Assembly (NCBI RefSeq): GCF_001704295.1
Contig: NZ_CP012334.1
Location: 1,190,084 to 1,254,083, forward strand
Reading direction: 5' to 3'
Length of the DNA stretch: 64,000 bases
DNA from: Bordetella sp. H567
GTDB lineage: Bacteria; Pseudomonadota; Gammaproteobacteria; Burkholderiales; Burkholderiaceae_B
Position numbers and translations under genes: made by a program. Shown here piece by piece: positions 16,210-23,059 of this stretch (positions within the stretch are counted from its first letter, which is position 1; every line of letters begins with the position of its first letter). Below the pieces are notes generated by a model that saw only the letters and a list, made by a program, of their open reading frames with translations, had not been told where the DNA came from and did no database searches.

Positions 16210-17166
16210 ATGACGAACGTCGATTGGCTGAGCCATCTCCTGCAAATGATGACGGTCACGGGACAGCTGGAGGTCCGCTGCGTCTATGGTGCGCCATGGC
16301 GTATCGCCTGGGCTCGGTCCGCGGCGCAGGAGATCCCGTACCACGTCGTGCTCAAGGGCCGAGCCTTTATCGAGGATCCGGATACGGGAACGGCCAAGGC
16401 GCTGCGGGGAGGAGATATCGTGCTGTTGCCCCACGGGTCTGCGCACGTACTGCACGATGGCAGCGGCCAGGCGCCGGGCCACACCTACAGTCGACAGGAC
16501 GCTGAAGGATGGACGATCAGCCGCAATGATGGTCAGGGCGCGCAGCTGGACATGTTGTGCGGTCGATTTTTCATCAAGCCGCCCCATGATCGGCTGATAC
16601 GCGATTATCTACCCACGACGCTGGTGGTGCGGACCATGCACGGCCGTGGCGAAGACGGCAGCGTGTCCGCTTCGGAGCATCTCGCCAGTCTCGTGGGGCT
16701 GATGCGCATGGAGTCCGCCGGCGACAAACCGGGCCGATACGCCATACTCAACGCGCTTACATCGGCGCTGTTCACATTGGCCCTGCGCGCGGCCAGCGAA
16801 TCCGACGCGGCCCCGGCCGGCTTGTTGGCGCTTGCCGGCCATCCCCGACTTGCCCCAGCCATTTCGGCCATCTTCGCCGATCCCGCGCACCCGTGGAATC
16901 TGCCAAGTCTGGCCAGCCTGTGCAGCATGTCACGCGCCACCTTCATGCGGCACTTCCAGGAAAAGCTGGGGCGTTCTGCCATCGAACTGCTGACCGATAT
17001 CCGGATGAGCCTGGCCGCCAACGAGCTGAAGAAGCCCGCGGTAACCACGGAGGCCGTGGCCGATTCGGTCGGCTATCGATCCGTCGCAGCCTTCCGACGC
17101 GTGTTCACCGAGAAGATGGGCATGACGCCCGGCCAATGGCGCCGCCTGGCGCGCGAAGGCCAGTAA
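16210..17166 (+). CDS. RclR-like AraC-family regulator, copy 1a
   Basis: Transcription factor of 318 residues: cupin_6-type sensor domain (1-200) and C-terminal double helix-turn-helix (PSLASLCSMSRATFMRHFQEKL, EAVADSVGYRSVAAFRRVF). It resembles E. coli RclR in order and in wording: DWLSHLL...EVRCVYGAPW...LRGGDIVLLPHGSAHVL. Cys24 and Cys117 (DMLCGRFF) align by eye with the two redox-sensing cysteines of RclR, suggesting that hypochlorous acid or similar oxidants are the signal. The ATG at 16210 follows a small GCCCC/GGGGC hairpin (16188-16201) that could limit ribosome access. Close paralogue at 24374. Confidence 0.87.
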   Translation: MTNVDWLSHLLQMMTVTGQLEVRCVYGAPWRIAWARSAAQEIPYHVVLKGRAFIEDPDTGTAKALRGGDIVLLPHGSAHVLHDGSGQAPGHTYSRQDAEGWTISRNDGQGAQLDMLCGRFFIKPPHDRLIRDYLPTTLVVRTMHGRGEDGSVSASEHLASLVGLMRMESAGDKPGRYAILNALTSALFTLALRAASESDAAPAGLLALAGHPRLAPAISAIFADPAHPWNLPSLASLCSMSRATFMRHFQEKLGRSAIELLTDIRMSLAANELKKPAVTTEAVADSVGYRSVAAFRRVFTEKMGMTPGQWRRLAREGQ

Positions 17167-17173
17167 TGCGCGT

Positions 17174-17244
17174 CGTTTTCGATGTTCGGTTTGGATGGGG
17201 CGCCGACCGCCCTTCTCTGTTCAAGTTAGTCTCGTCATCGCGTA
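17174..17244 (+). promoter_or_regulatory. degenerate copy of the AraC-type operator, before the second AraC gene
   Basis: CGTTTTC-GATGTTCGG at 17174-17188 and TTCAAGTTAGTCTCGTCATCG at 17220-17240 resemble the two parts of the sites at 20581 and 26603 (shared core TAGTCTCG). The two parts are farther apart here. It directly abuts the start codon at 17246, a position fit for autorepression. Confidence 0.35.
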
Positions 17245-17245
17245 C

Positions 17246-18199
17246 ATGTTGGAATCGTCTTTATCCGCGCATGTGATCCTGGATCGTTTGCTGGCCACGC
17301 TTGATATCGGTGTAACCCATTTCTCGGTTTGCGATATACGTGACGGTTGGGGAATGCACTTCGATTCCTGCAAGGCCGCGAGTCTGCATTACTGCCTGGC
17401 AGGCGTCGGTACCCTGGCTGTTGGTGGCGTACCGCCTATTCAACTGGAACCGCACAGTTTCGTACTCTTGCCGCCCGGCGGCGCATACCGCCTTGTAAGC
17501 GCCTCGGCAAAGCCCGTCCGGTTTGAACGCCGGGGAGACCTGCGTGGCGTGTCCTCGCAGACATCCGCTTTCACGCTAACCGCCGGCGAAGGCCAGCGGG
17601 GCATCGAGACGGCGTGCGCTGAGCTGCGCGTCGGGTTGGCGGATGGGTCTGACCTTTTCGCCTGCTTGGGAAATCCGCTGGTCGTGCACTTTGCCGGCAC
17701 CGACGGCTTGAGAGAGCAGTTCGTGATGTTGTTGGCGGAGTCGGCCCGGCCTGGCGTCGGCTCGAATGTCCTGAGAGAGGCATTGCTCAAGCAGTGCCTG
17801 GTGCTGGCGCTACGGCGGTGGATAGAGCGTGATCCCTGTCCGCTACCCTGGTTGGCCGCCATGGTCGACACGCGGCTAAGTCGCGCCTTGCGCGCGATTT
17901 CGGAGCAGCCTGCCGTCGCATATACGGTAGATAGTCTCGCTCTGATCGCGGGCATGAGCCGTTCGGCGTTTGCTTGCTCGTTCCGGCGCGCCTTCGGTCA
18001 ATCGCCGATGAGTCTGGTCAAGGTGGTGCGGCTACGTCGCGCCGGTGAACTATTGATTACGACGGTACTGCCCGTGGGTGAAGTCGCCAAGCGGGTGGGC
18101 TTCTCCAGCAGGAGCAATTTTTCCGTCGCGTTCAGCGAACTTCACGGCATGGACCCGAGTCGCTTTCGGCGTGCGTTTTCAGTCATCGCGGGAAGATAG
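17246..18199 (+). CDS. RclR-like AraC-family regulator, copy 1b
   Basis: Second AraC/cupin_6 regulator, 317 residues from ATG 17246. The sensor domain has LHYCLAGVGTLAVGGVPPI and PHSFVLLPPGGAYRLV; the DNA-binding end has VDSLALIAGMSRSAFACSFRR and VGEVAKRVGFSSRSNFSVAF. Cysteines at SVCDIRDGW and IETACAELRV occupy places comparable to the paired cysteines of the neighbouring RclR-like proteins. It is a distant relative of its upstream neighbour and a closer relative of the gene at 25594, so the AraC pair was duplicated as a unit. In-frame starts upstream exist, but the family N-terminus supports 17246. Confidence 0.84.
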   Translation: MLESSLSAHVILDRLLATLDIGVTHFSVCDIRDGWGMHFDSCKAASLHYCLAGVGTLAVGGVPPIQLEPHSFVLLPPGGAYRLVSASAKPVRFERRGDLRGVSSQTSAFTLTAGEGQRGIETACAELRVGLADGSDLFACLGNPLVVHFAGTDGLREQFVMLLAESARPGVGSNVLREALLKQCLVLALRRWIERDPCPLPWLAAMVDTRLSRALRAISEQPAVAYTVDSLALIAGMSRSAFACSFRRAFGQSPMSLVKVVRLRRAGELLITTVLPVGEVAKRVGFSSRSNFSVAFSELHGMDPSRFRRAFSVIAGR

Positions 18200-18254
18200 C
18201 GTTGCAAGAAAAAGGGTCCATACCCTGGGCGGCGCCCGGGGGCCATCTTGACCC

Positions 18255-18272
18255 TGATCTACCAATAGATAA
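18255..18272 (+). promoter_or_regulatory. TetR-type operator, copy 1
   Basis: TGATCTACCAATAGATAA matches the palindrome CTATCTAY-NN-RTAGATAG seen three more times nearby, with three mismatches. It lies between a possible -35 (TTGACC, 18248) and an A/T-rich -10, immediately before the TetR gene at 18284, suiting autorepression. Confidence 0.55.
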
Positions 18273-18283
18273 AAATCGCGGTC

Positions 18284-18850
18284 ATGAATGCCGCCACTAC
18301 CCGCGAACAGCTTTTGAGCCACGCCCAGACCCTTATCCGGCAACGAGGCTACAACGGCTTCAGCTACCGGGATTTGGCCGACCGGGTGGGGGTCAAGACG
18401 GCCAGTATCCATTACTACTTTCCCTCCAAGGACGACCTGCTCATCGCGGCGATCGATGACTATGCCGCGCAGGAGGCGGCCCTGATACAGGGTATCGACG
18501 CGACACTGCCGGCCAATGAGCGGCTGCAGCGCTATGCGGCCCTATTCGAGGGCACGCCCGCCGACCAGGTTTGCCTGTGCGGCATGCTGGCTGCCGATTT
18601 CGCGTCGCTGTCCGACCGTGCGCGCCAGGCCGTCCGGGCCTTTTTCCACGCGCACGAGACCTGGCTTGCCAAGGTCGTTGCCGATGGCCAACGTGATGGA
18701 ACGCTGGCGTGGTCCGGAAATCCCGAGACCGCGGGACGCTATCTGTCCGCGGCATTTCAGGGCGCCTTGATCACCTCGCGCCTGTTTCATGAGCCGGTCC
18801 GGATACACGACGTCGTGGCCTCGCTGCAAGTCGGCCAGCGTGCCGCTTGA
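18284..18850 (+). CDS. TetR-family regulator, copy 1
   Basis: Repressor of 188 residues with the N-terminal helix-turn-helix GFSYRDLADRVGVKTASIHYYFPSKDDLLIAAI. The effector domain contains VCLCGMLAADFASLS, a CxC-type motif seen in one TetR subgroup. A TetR-type palindrome covers the promoter. No Shine-Dalgarno is visible before the ATG at 18284 and the inferred transcription start is within a few bases, so it may be read as a leaderless message. It is paralogous to the TetR gene at 18946, which is convergent. Confidence 0.87.
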   Translation: MNAATTREQLLSHAQTLIRQRGYNGFSYRDLADRVGVKTASIHYYFPSKDDLLIAAIDDYAAQEAALIQGIDATLPANERLQRYAALFEGTPADQVCLCGMLAADFASLSDRARQAVRAFFHAHETWLAKVVADGQRDGTLAWSGNPETAGRYLSAAFQGALITSRLFHEPVRIHDVVASLQVGQRAA

Positions 18851-18945
18851 GGCCTGGCAGTACGCTGCGTGGCGCCGTCTTTTTCCTCGTGGTGTTCAGG
18901 CAGGCGGCCGCTGCGTGCAGGCGCGGTCCACATCGCATGTTTCCT

Positions 18946-19518
18946 TCACGCCGATCCGTGGAGGCCCAGGGTGGCGGCCAGCAGGTCATCCACACGCTCG
19001 CTGTTCTTGAACAAGCGCGCGCCGACGAGGCTGCCCTGCAGCGCCGCGAACATCGAGCGCGCAGCGGCGCGTACGTCGCTTGGTACTTGCAGGCTGCGCT
19101 CACCTGCACCTTGCTCCAGCACCCGCACCAGCCAGTCTTCATTGGCACGATAAAAATGCCGGACCGCCTGCCGCACTCCGTCGGGCAATGACGCCGAGTC
19201 GGCCGCCAGCGCGGCCGCGAGGCAGATACGTCCGGTACCGCCGAAGGCCTGCCTGTGCACATCGACATAGGCGCGTAGCTTGGCGTCCGCGCGCAGGCCG
19301 GCATCGATGGCGCGCTCGGCGGCCTGCCAGCGCGTGTGGTATCGCTGCACGACAGCCAGCAACAAGTCCTCTTTCTGTGGGAAGTAATAGTGGATGCTGG
19401 ATGTCTTGATTCCGATCAGCGAGGCCAGGTCGCGATAGCTGAAACCGTTGCAGCCGCGCTCCTCGATCAGGCGTTCTGCATGTTGCATGATCTGGGTGCG
19501 GGTGGTTTCGGTGTCCAT
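18946..19518 (-). CDS. TetR-family regulator, copy 2
   Basis: Paralogue of the previous regulator, 190 residues, with GFSYRDLASLIGIKTSSIHYYFPQKEDLLLAVV as its DNA-binding segment and CLAAALAADSASLPDGV in the effector domain, where the first copy has CLCG. It lies nine bases behind the DUF4148 gene at 19528 on the same strand. It is therefore probably transcribed with it from the promoter that carries the perfect palindrome at 19898, giving feedback control. Confidence 0.87.
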   Translation of the reverse strand: MDTETTRTQIMQHAERLIEERGCNGFSYRDLASLIGIKTSSIHYYFPQKEDLLLAVVQRYHTRWQAAERAIDAGLRADAKLRAYVDVHRQAFGGTGRICLAAALAADSASLPDGVRQAVRHFYRANEDWLVRVLEQGAGERSLQVPSDVRAAARSMFAALQGSLVGARLFKNSERVDDLLAATLGLHGSA

Positions 19519-19527
19519 GGGCCTTCC

Positions 19528-19866
19528 TTAGCCGCGCGACGCGTCGGCCGGGCTATCGCTGGATGGGTAGTCCAACTCGCCAAACGCGTAGGAACCGTTC
19601 GCATGCGCTGCGACGGCGTCGGTGTGGACCTGGCCCCGGGTCAGGGTACTGGCGGTGCCCTGAGGAGCAGCCTCCTCGATTTCTCCGAAAGTGACTTGGC
19701 CGGCGGCTTGGGCGGCCCGCCGCGCGGCGACGGCCTGATCACGGGTCAGGGAGCCGGTCTGGCTGATGGGCGGCGGGTAGTCCAGCTCTCCCGAAGGTTC
19801 GTGGGCGTAGGCGGCAGTGCCGGCCAATGTTGCGGAAATCAGTAGCAAGGAAGCGAGGGTTTTCAT
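19528..19866 (-). CDS. DUF4148 exported small protein, copy 1
   Basis: Periplasmic protein of 112 residues with signal peptide MKTLASLLLISATLAGTAAY (cut near AYA-HE). Family DUF4148, common in Burkholderiales and of unknown function, is recognised by LTRDQAVAARRAAQAAGQVT and the later LTRGQVHTDAVAA. The ends carry two similar boxes, SGELDYPP and FGELDYPS. First gene of a pair with TetR copy 2. Expression probably follows the operator at 19898. Confidence 0.82.
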   Translation of the reverse strand: MKTLASLLLISATLAGTAAYAHEPSGELDYPPPISQTGSLTRDQAVAARRAAQAAGQVTFGEIEEAAPQGTASTLTRGQVHTDAVAAHANGSYAFGELDYPSSDSPADASRG

Positions 19867-19897
19867 GGTCGAAGTCCTGGAAAGCGATTGACGTCAA

Positions 19898-19915
19898 CTA
19901 TCTACGTGTAGATAG
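19898..19915. promoter_or_regulatory. TetR-type operator, copy 2
   Basis: CTATCTACGTGTAGATAG has perfect eight-base arms around a two-base centre. It lies 32 bases upstream of the DUF4148-tetR pair, in the expected promoter region for the minus strand. Confidence 0.7.
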
Positions 19916-19939
19916 ATTGATGGGGAAAATAAAAGCCGG

Positions 19940-20257
19940 TCAGGCGCCGGTGTCGGGATAGCCTGCGCCCCCGAACGCGACCGGACCGTTTTCGCGGACG
20001 GCCGCGGCTTCAGCCTGTACGTCTTGGCGGGTCAGCGTGTTCGCGGCGATCGGGGTAGCAGGTTCGTCGATTTCACCGAAAGTCACTTGGCCGGCGGCCT
20101 TGGCGGCGCGCAGTTCGGCCACGACCTGGGCACGGGTCAGCGAGCGGGTCTGGCTGAGGACAGGGGGGTAGTCCAGTTCGCCGGAAGCCTCGTGGGCGTA
20201 GGCGGCGGAGGCGGCAAAAGTGGCGGAAACGAGCAGCAAGGAGGCGAGGGTTTTCAT
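19940..20257 (-). CDS. DUF4148 exported small protein, copy 2
   Basis: Paralogue of the gene at 19528 with 105 residues. It has nearly the same signal peptide (MKTLASLLLVSATFAASAAY), then SGELDYPPVLSQTRSLTRAQ and VTFGEIDEPATP. The C-terminal box reads FGGAGYPDTG instead of FGELDYPS. It is separated from copy 1 by 73 bases holding a TetR-type operator, so each copy has its own promoter. Function unknown. Confidence 0.8.
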   Translation of the reverse strand: MKTLASLLLVSATFAASAAYAHEASGELDYPPVLSQTRSLTRAQVVAELRAAKAAGQVTFGEIDEPATPIAANTLTRQDVQAEAAAVRENGPVAFGGAGYPDTGA

Positions 20258-20301
20258 GATGTGTTCCTGATCCGATTCGAGGTAAGTAGAAGAAGTGGAT
20301 T

Positions 20302-20319
20302 CTATCTATTCATAGATAG
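20302..20319. promoter_or_regulatory. TetR-type operator, copy 3
   Basis: CTATCTATTCATAGATAG, perfect eight-base arms with a two-base centre, 45 bases upstream of the second DUF4148 gene (minus strand). Same half-site as the copies at 18255, 19898 and 20398. Confidence 0.7.
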
Positions 20320-20397
20320 GTATTGTGGGTCATAAAAACGCGCTTTCGGCGCGGTGGGCGGGAAGTGAGTGGTGTGCTTCCCATCCATGAACGCAGT

Positions 20398-20415
20398 TTA
20401 TCTACTACTAGATAG
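20398..20415. promoter_or_regulatory. TetR-type operator, copy 4
   Basis: TTATCTACTACTAGATAG matches the shared palindrome with two or three mismatches. It is about 80 bases farther upstream of the DUF4148 gene and 270 bases before the plus-strand frame at 20686. It may be an auxiliary operator for the minus-strand promoter; 20420-20580 holds no gene I can support. Confidence 0.5.
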
Positions 20416-20580
20416 ACTGCGCAAGGCGGTCGTTGTATTCAATTGTATCTGCGGTGCGGGAACGCTGTCCTGGTGCCCCCGTCAGCAAACGGGGCGAAGG
20501 TGGCGCTTCCGAAATCCAACGGCCCAGTGCCTGGAGATCCGCATTGCATGGCAGTGGCGAGTTGGAAGGAAGTGCCTCGG

Positions 20581-20650
20581 CGTTTTGATCCATTCGGGCA
20601 TTTTATTGAGCAAAGGTAGTCTCGAAATCGGTAACGCGCAGTCCTAAAGT
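20581..20650 (+). promoter_or_regulatory. AraC-type activator site and promoter, copy 1
   Basis: Part A CGTTTTGATCCATTCGGGCAT (20581-20601) and part B (20605-20633, core GTAGTCTCGAAATCGGTA) are separated by three bases. Twelve bases after B stands TAAAGT (20645-20650), a likely -10. The same arrangement with 28 of 29 identical bases in part B precedes the RclC-like gene at 26718, which identifies a shared activator site of the kind AraC proteins use. It should drive the small frame at 20686 and the hydrolase. Confidence 0.65.
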
Positions 20651-20685
20651 GGAGGCTCCTGACCACCTGAAGAAAGAGCCACGCC

Positions 20686-20832
20686 ATGAGCCGTATCTCT
20701 GTTCCCGCGATCGAGTCCGCCGCCGGCCCCGCCACTGATATCCACGCTCAAGCCAATAAGCGTGGCGTTGGCCCTGTCTCGGACACGCTCATGGATGCGC
20801 TGCGCGCCAATCGCGGAGATATCGAGCGATGA
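20686..20832 (+). CDS. 48-residue frame with AhpD-type N-terminus, probable gene remnant or leader
   Basis: MSRISVPAIESAAGPATDIH... resembles the first 30 residues of carboxymuconolactone-decarboxylase/AhpD proteins, but the frame then passes into VSDTLMDALRANRGDIER and stops. No CxxC motif is present. Its stop overlaps the hydrolase start (ATGA), so it is placed to couple translation of the hydrolase. It lies directly behind the AraC-type promoter, with GAAGAAAGAGCC before the ATG. An internal deletion of a former AhpD gene is the simplest reading; a functional micro-protein cannot be excluded. Confidence 0.45.
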   Translation: MSRISVPAIESAAGPATDIHAQANKRGVGPVSDTLMDALRANRGDIER

Positions 20833-21599
20833 CCCCGCTAGCCTTCGAATTTGACGGCCCGCGCGGCTATCGGCTTGCCGGCAGATTGGAATTGCCCGAC
20901 GGGCAGCCGCACGCCTGGGCCATACTGGCCCACTGCTTTACATGTGGCAAGGACAGCCTGGCGGCCACACGCCTGTCGCGCGCCCTGGCCGCGCGTGGCA
21001 TCGGCGTGCTGCGCTTCGATTTTGCCGGGCTGGGCAATAGCGGCGGCAGTTTTGCCGACACGACTTTTGCCGCGGACGTGGACGATCTGGTCGCGGCCGG
21101 CAAAGCGATGGCCGAAGATGGCAAGCCGCCATCCATACTGGTCGGTCATAGCCTCGGTGGTGCGGCCGTCCTGATGGCGGCCGGCGAAATGCCGGGCGTA
21201 CGCGCCGTTGTCACATTGGGCGCCCCTTTCTATACCAGCCATGTCCTGCATCAGTTCGACCCGCAAAGCCTACAAACCATCGATGCAGAGGGACAAGCGG
21301 AGGTAACGCTGGCCGGCAGGCCGTTCGTCGTGCGCAAGAGCTTCATCGAAGACCTGGCGCGCCACGACCTGGCATCGCGCATCGCGCAGCTGCGAGTCCC
21401 ATTGCTGGTCTTGCATGCGCCTCTGGATTCGACGGTGGGTATCGAGAACGCCGCGCGGATTTTTTTTGCCGCGAAGCATCCCAAGAGCTTCATCTCTCTG
21501 GACAACGCCGACCACTTGCTGACGCGCCGCGTCGATGCGGACTATGCCGCCGCGATGATATCGACCTGGGCCAGCCGGTATCTGGTTCCGGAATCTTGA
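20829..21599 (+). CDS. alpha/beta hydrolase
   Basis: Serine hydrolase-like protein of 256 residues. Nucleophile elbow VGHSLGGAAV (Ser about 108), Asp in LVLHAPLDSTVGIENA, and His in SLDNADHLLTRR form the expected triad; the oxyanion region is LAHCFTCGKDS. It matches the N-terminal half of the bifunctional alpha/beta-hydrolase/OsmC proteins of proteobacteria, but the OsmC half is absent and the next gene is AhpD-like. Translation is probably coupled to the preceding 48-residue frame. Substrate unknown; control by an RclR-like protein is inferred from the promoter. Confidence 0.83.
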   Translation: MTPLAFEFDGPRGYRLAGRLELPDGQPHAWAILAHCFTCGKDSLAATRLSRALAARGIGVLRFDFAGLGNSGGSFADTTFAADVDDLVAAGKAMAEDGKPPSILVGHSLGGAAVLMAAGEMPGVRAVVTLGAPFYTSHVLHQFDPQSLQTIDAEGQAEVTLAGRPFVVRKSFIEDLARHDLASRIAQLRVPLLVLHAPLDSTVGIENAARIFFAAKHPKSFISLDNADHLLTRRVDADYAAAMISTWASRYLVPES

Positions 21600-21667
21600 A
21601 GCAAGCCTCGGAAGGGTTGCTGTACGGACCTTTCCTTTCAATGAAAGCAGTAACTACGGAGATCATG

Positions 21668-22213
21668 ATGGCAAGAACCGCACCCCTGAAGCCGGAACAC
21701 GTGCCGGCGGAATCGAAAGCGACGCTCGATGCGTTCAGCAAGGGCCTGGGGTTCACCCCCACGATGATGGCGAGCTTTGCGCAGAGCCCCATCGCCTTCA
21801 ACGCCTGGGCGACCCTGTTGGGCTCGCTGAGCAAGGCGCTGGACGTGAAGACGCGAGACAGCATCGGTCTCGCTGTATCGGAAGTGAATGGCTGCGACTA
21901 CTGCCTGACGGTGCATAGCTTTACGGCCGAACATATGGCCAAGCTGCCGGCCGACGAGATCGTTCTGGCCCGCAAAGGCCATGCCAAGGATCCCAAGCGC
22001 GACGCCGCGCTGCAGTTCGCGCGCAAGGTCATCGAGACCCGCGGCCAGGTCGGCGATGCCGATCTGAAGGCCGTGCGCGATGCCGGCTACACGGACGCGA
22101 ACATCATGGAAATCGTCGCACTGGTGGCCATGTACTCGCTGACCAACTTTTTCAATAACGTGTTCGATCCCGAGAAGGACTTTCCCGCCGTTACGCCGGC
22201 CGGAGAGATCTGA
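21668..22213 (+). CDS. AhpD-like peroxidase (carboxymuconolactone decarboxylase family), copy 2
   Basis: Same 181-residue protein as at 14715 except for residue 6 and the second-to-last residue; EVNGCDYCLTVHSF is intact. Two ATG codons stand side by side (21665, 21668); the second matches copy 1 and has the better spacing from CGGAGATC. The body of the gene is identical to copy 1 but for two silent changes, while upstream sequence is unrelated and downstream sequence is only loosely similar. The converted tract is therefore almost exactly the coding region. Confidence 0.9.
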   Translation: MARTAPLKPEHVPAESKATLDAFSKGLGFTPTMMASFAQSPIAFNAWATLLGSLSKALDVKTRDSIGLAVSEVNGCDYCLTVHSFTAEHMAKLPADEIVLARKGHAKDPKRDAALQFARKVIETRGQVGDADLKAVRDAGYTDANIMEIVALVAMYSLTNFFNNVFDPEKDFPAVTPAGEI

Positions 22214-22222
22214 ACGCCATTC

Positions 22223-22300
22223 GCTCGCATCGGCCTGTCCGAGCGCCTTGGCGGTGTCGCCTGATGCGAGCATAACGCCAAGGCCCGTAGGTGGCCTTGG
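22223..22300 (+). promoter_or_regulatory. interleaved inverted-repeat element, copy 2 (candidate structured RNA)
   Basis: Arm A GCTCGCATC (22223-22231) and A' GATGCGAGC (22263-22271) equal those of copy 1. Arm B GCCTTGGCG (22245-22253) pairs over nine bases with B' CGCCAAGGC (22276-22284), again in A-B-A'-B' order. B' also overlaps a competing hairpin CCAAGGCC/GGCCTTGG (22278-22285, 22293-22300), so two exclusive folds are possible. It lies between AhpD copy 2 and the GST start at 22350. No T-run follows here, unlike copy 1. Confidence 0.5.
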
Positions 22301-22349
22301 AGATGTACCCGCGGTCTTCACATGACCCAACAAGTCCAGGAGATAGAAA

Positions 22350-23057
22350 GTGACACTCGATCATCCGATTTTCACACGCTGGCCGGCACAGCACCCGGAT
22401 CGGCTGCAGCTCTTTTCCCTGCCGACGCCCAATGGGGTGAAGGTGGGCATCATGCTGGAGGAGACGGGCCTGGCCTATGAGCCGCACCGCATCGACATCA
22501 CGGCGAACGAGAGCCACGATCCCGCCTTCCTTGCCCTCAATCCCAACGGCAAGATTCCGGCGATCTACGATCCGGACGGGCCGAGCGGCCGACCGCTGGC
22601 GCTGTTCGAATCAGGGGCGATCCTGGTCTATCTCGCCGAGAAGACGGGACAGTTCCTTTCCAAGGATCCCAACACCCGCTATGAAACGATACAGTGGCTG
22701 ATGTGGCAGATGGGCGGTGTGGGGCCGATGTTCGGGCAGGTCGGTTTCTTCAACAAGTTCGCCGGCAAGGCCTACGAGGACAAGCGTCCGCTGCAACGCT
22801 ACGTGGCCGAATCGGCGCGGCTGCTCGGTGTCCTGGACGAACGCCTTACGGGTCGCGACTGGGTAATGGGCACCGACTACAGCATCGCCGACATTTCGCT
22901 GCTCGGCTGGGTGCGCAACCTGATCGGCTTCTACGAAGCACGCGAGCTGGTCGGCTTCGACCGTTTTCCTCGCGTGCAGGCGTGGTTCGATCGCGGCCTC
23001 GCCCGTCCGGGAGTGCAGCGTGGGCTGCTGGTGACGGCGGCCGAGCCGGGAAGGTGA
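22350..23057 (+). CDS. glutathione S-transferase, Ure2p/YfcG-like
   Basis: Cytosolic GST of 235 residues with a thioredoxin-fold N-terminal domain (LQLFSLPTPNGVKVGIMLEE, NPNGKIPAIYDPDG, LFESGAILVYLAEKTG with the Glu-Ser glutathione contact). The helical C-terminal domain is GVGPMFGQVGFFNKFA..., MGTDYSIADISLLGWV. The TPNG segment is typical of the nu/YfcG class, which has disulfide-bond reductase activity. GTG start. Stands two bases before the NmrA-type gene and belongs to the AhpD copy 2 unit. Confidence 0.88.
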   Translation: MTLDHPIFTRWPAQHPDRLQLFSLPTPNGVKVGIMLEETGLAYEPHRIDITANESHDPAFLALNPNGKIPAIYDPDGPSGRPLALFESGAILVYLAEKTGQFLSKDPNTRYETIQWLMWQMGGVGPMFGQVGFFNKFAGKAYEDKRPLQRYVAESARLLGVLDERLTGRDWVMGTDYSIADISLLGWVRNLIGFYEARELVGFDRFPRVQAWFDRGLARPGVQRGLLVTAAEPGR

Positions 23058-23059
23058 AC

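Noticed and set aside
20369-20647. 92-codon plus-strand frame upstream of the small AhpD-like frame
   Set aside because: Runs through the TetR operator and AraC-type promoter; no ribosome site or family similarity.
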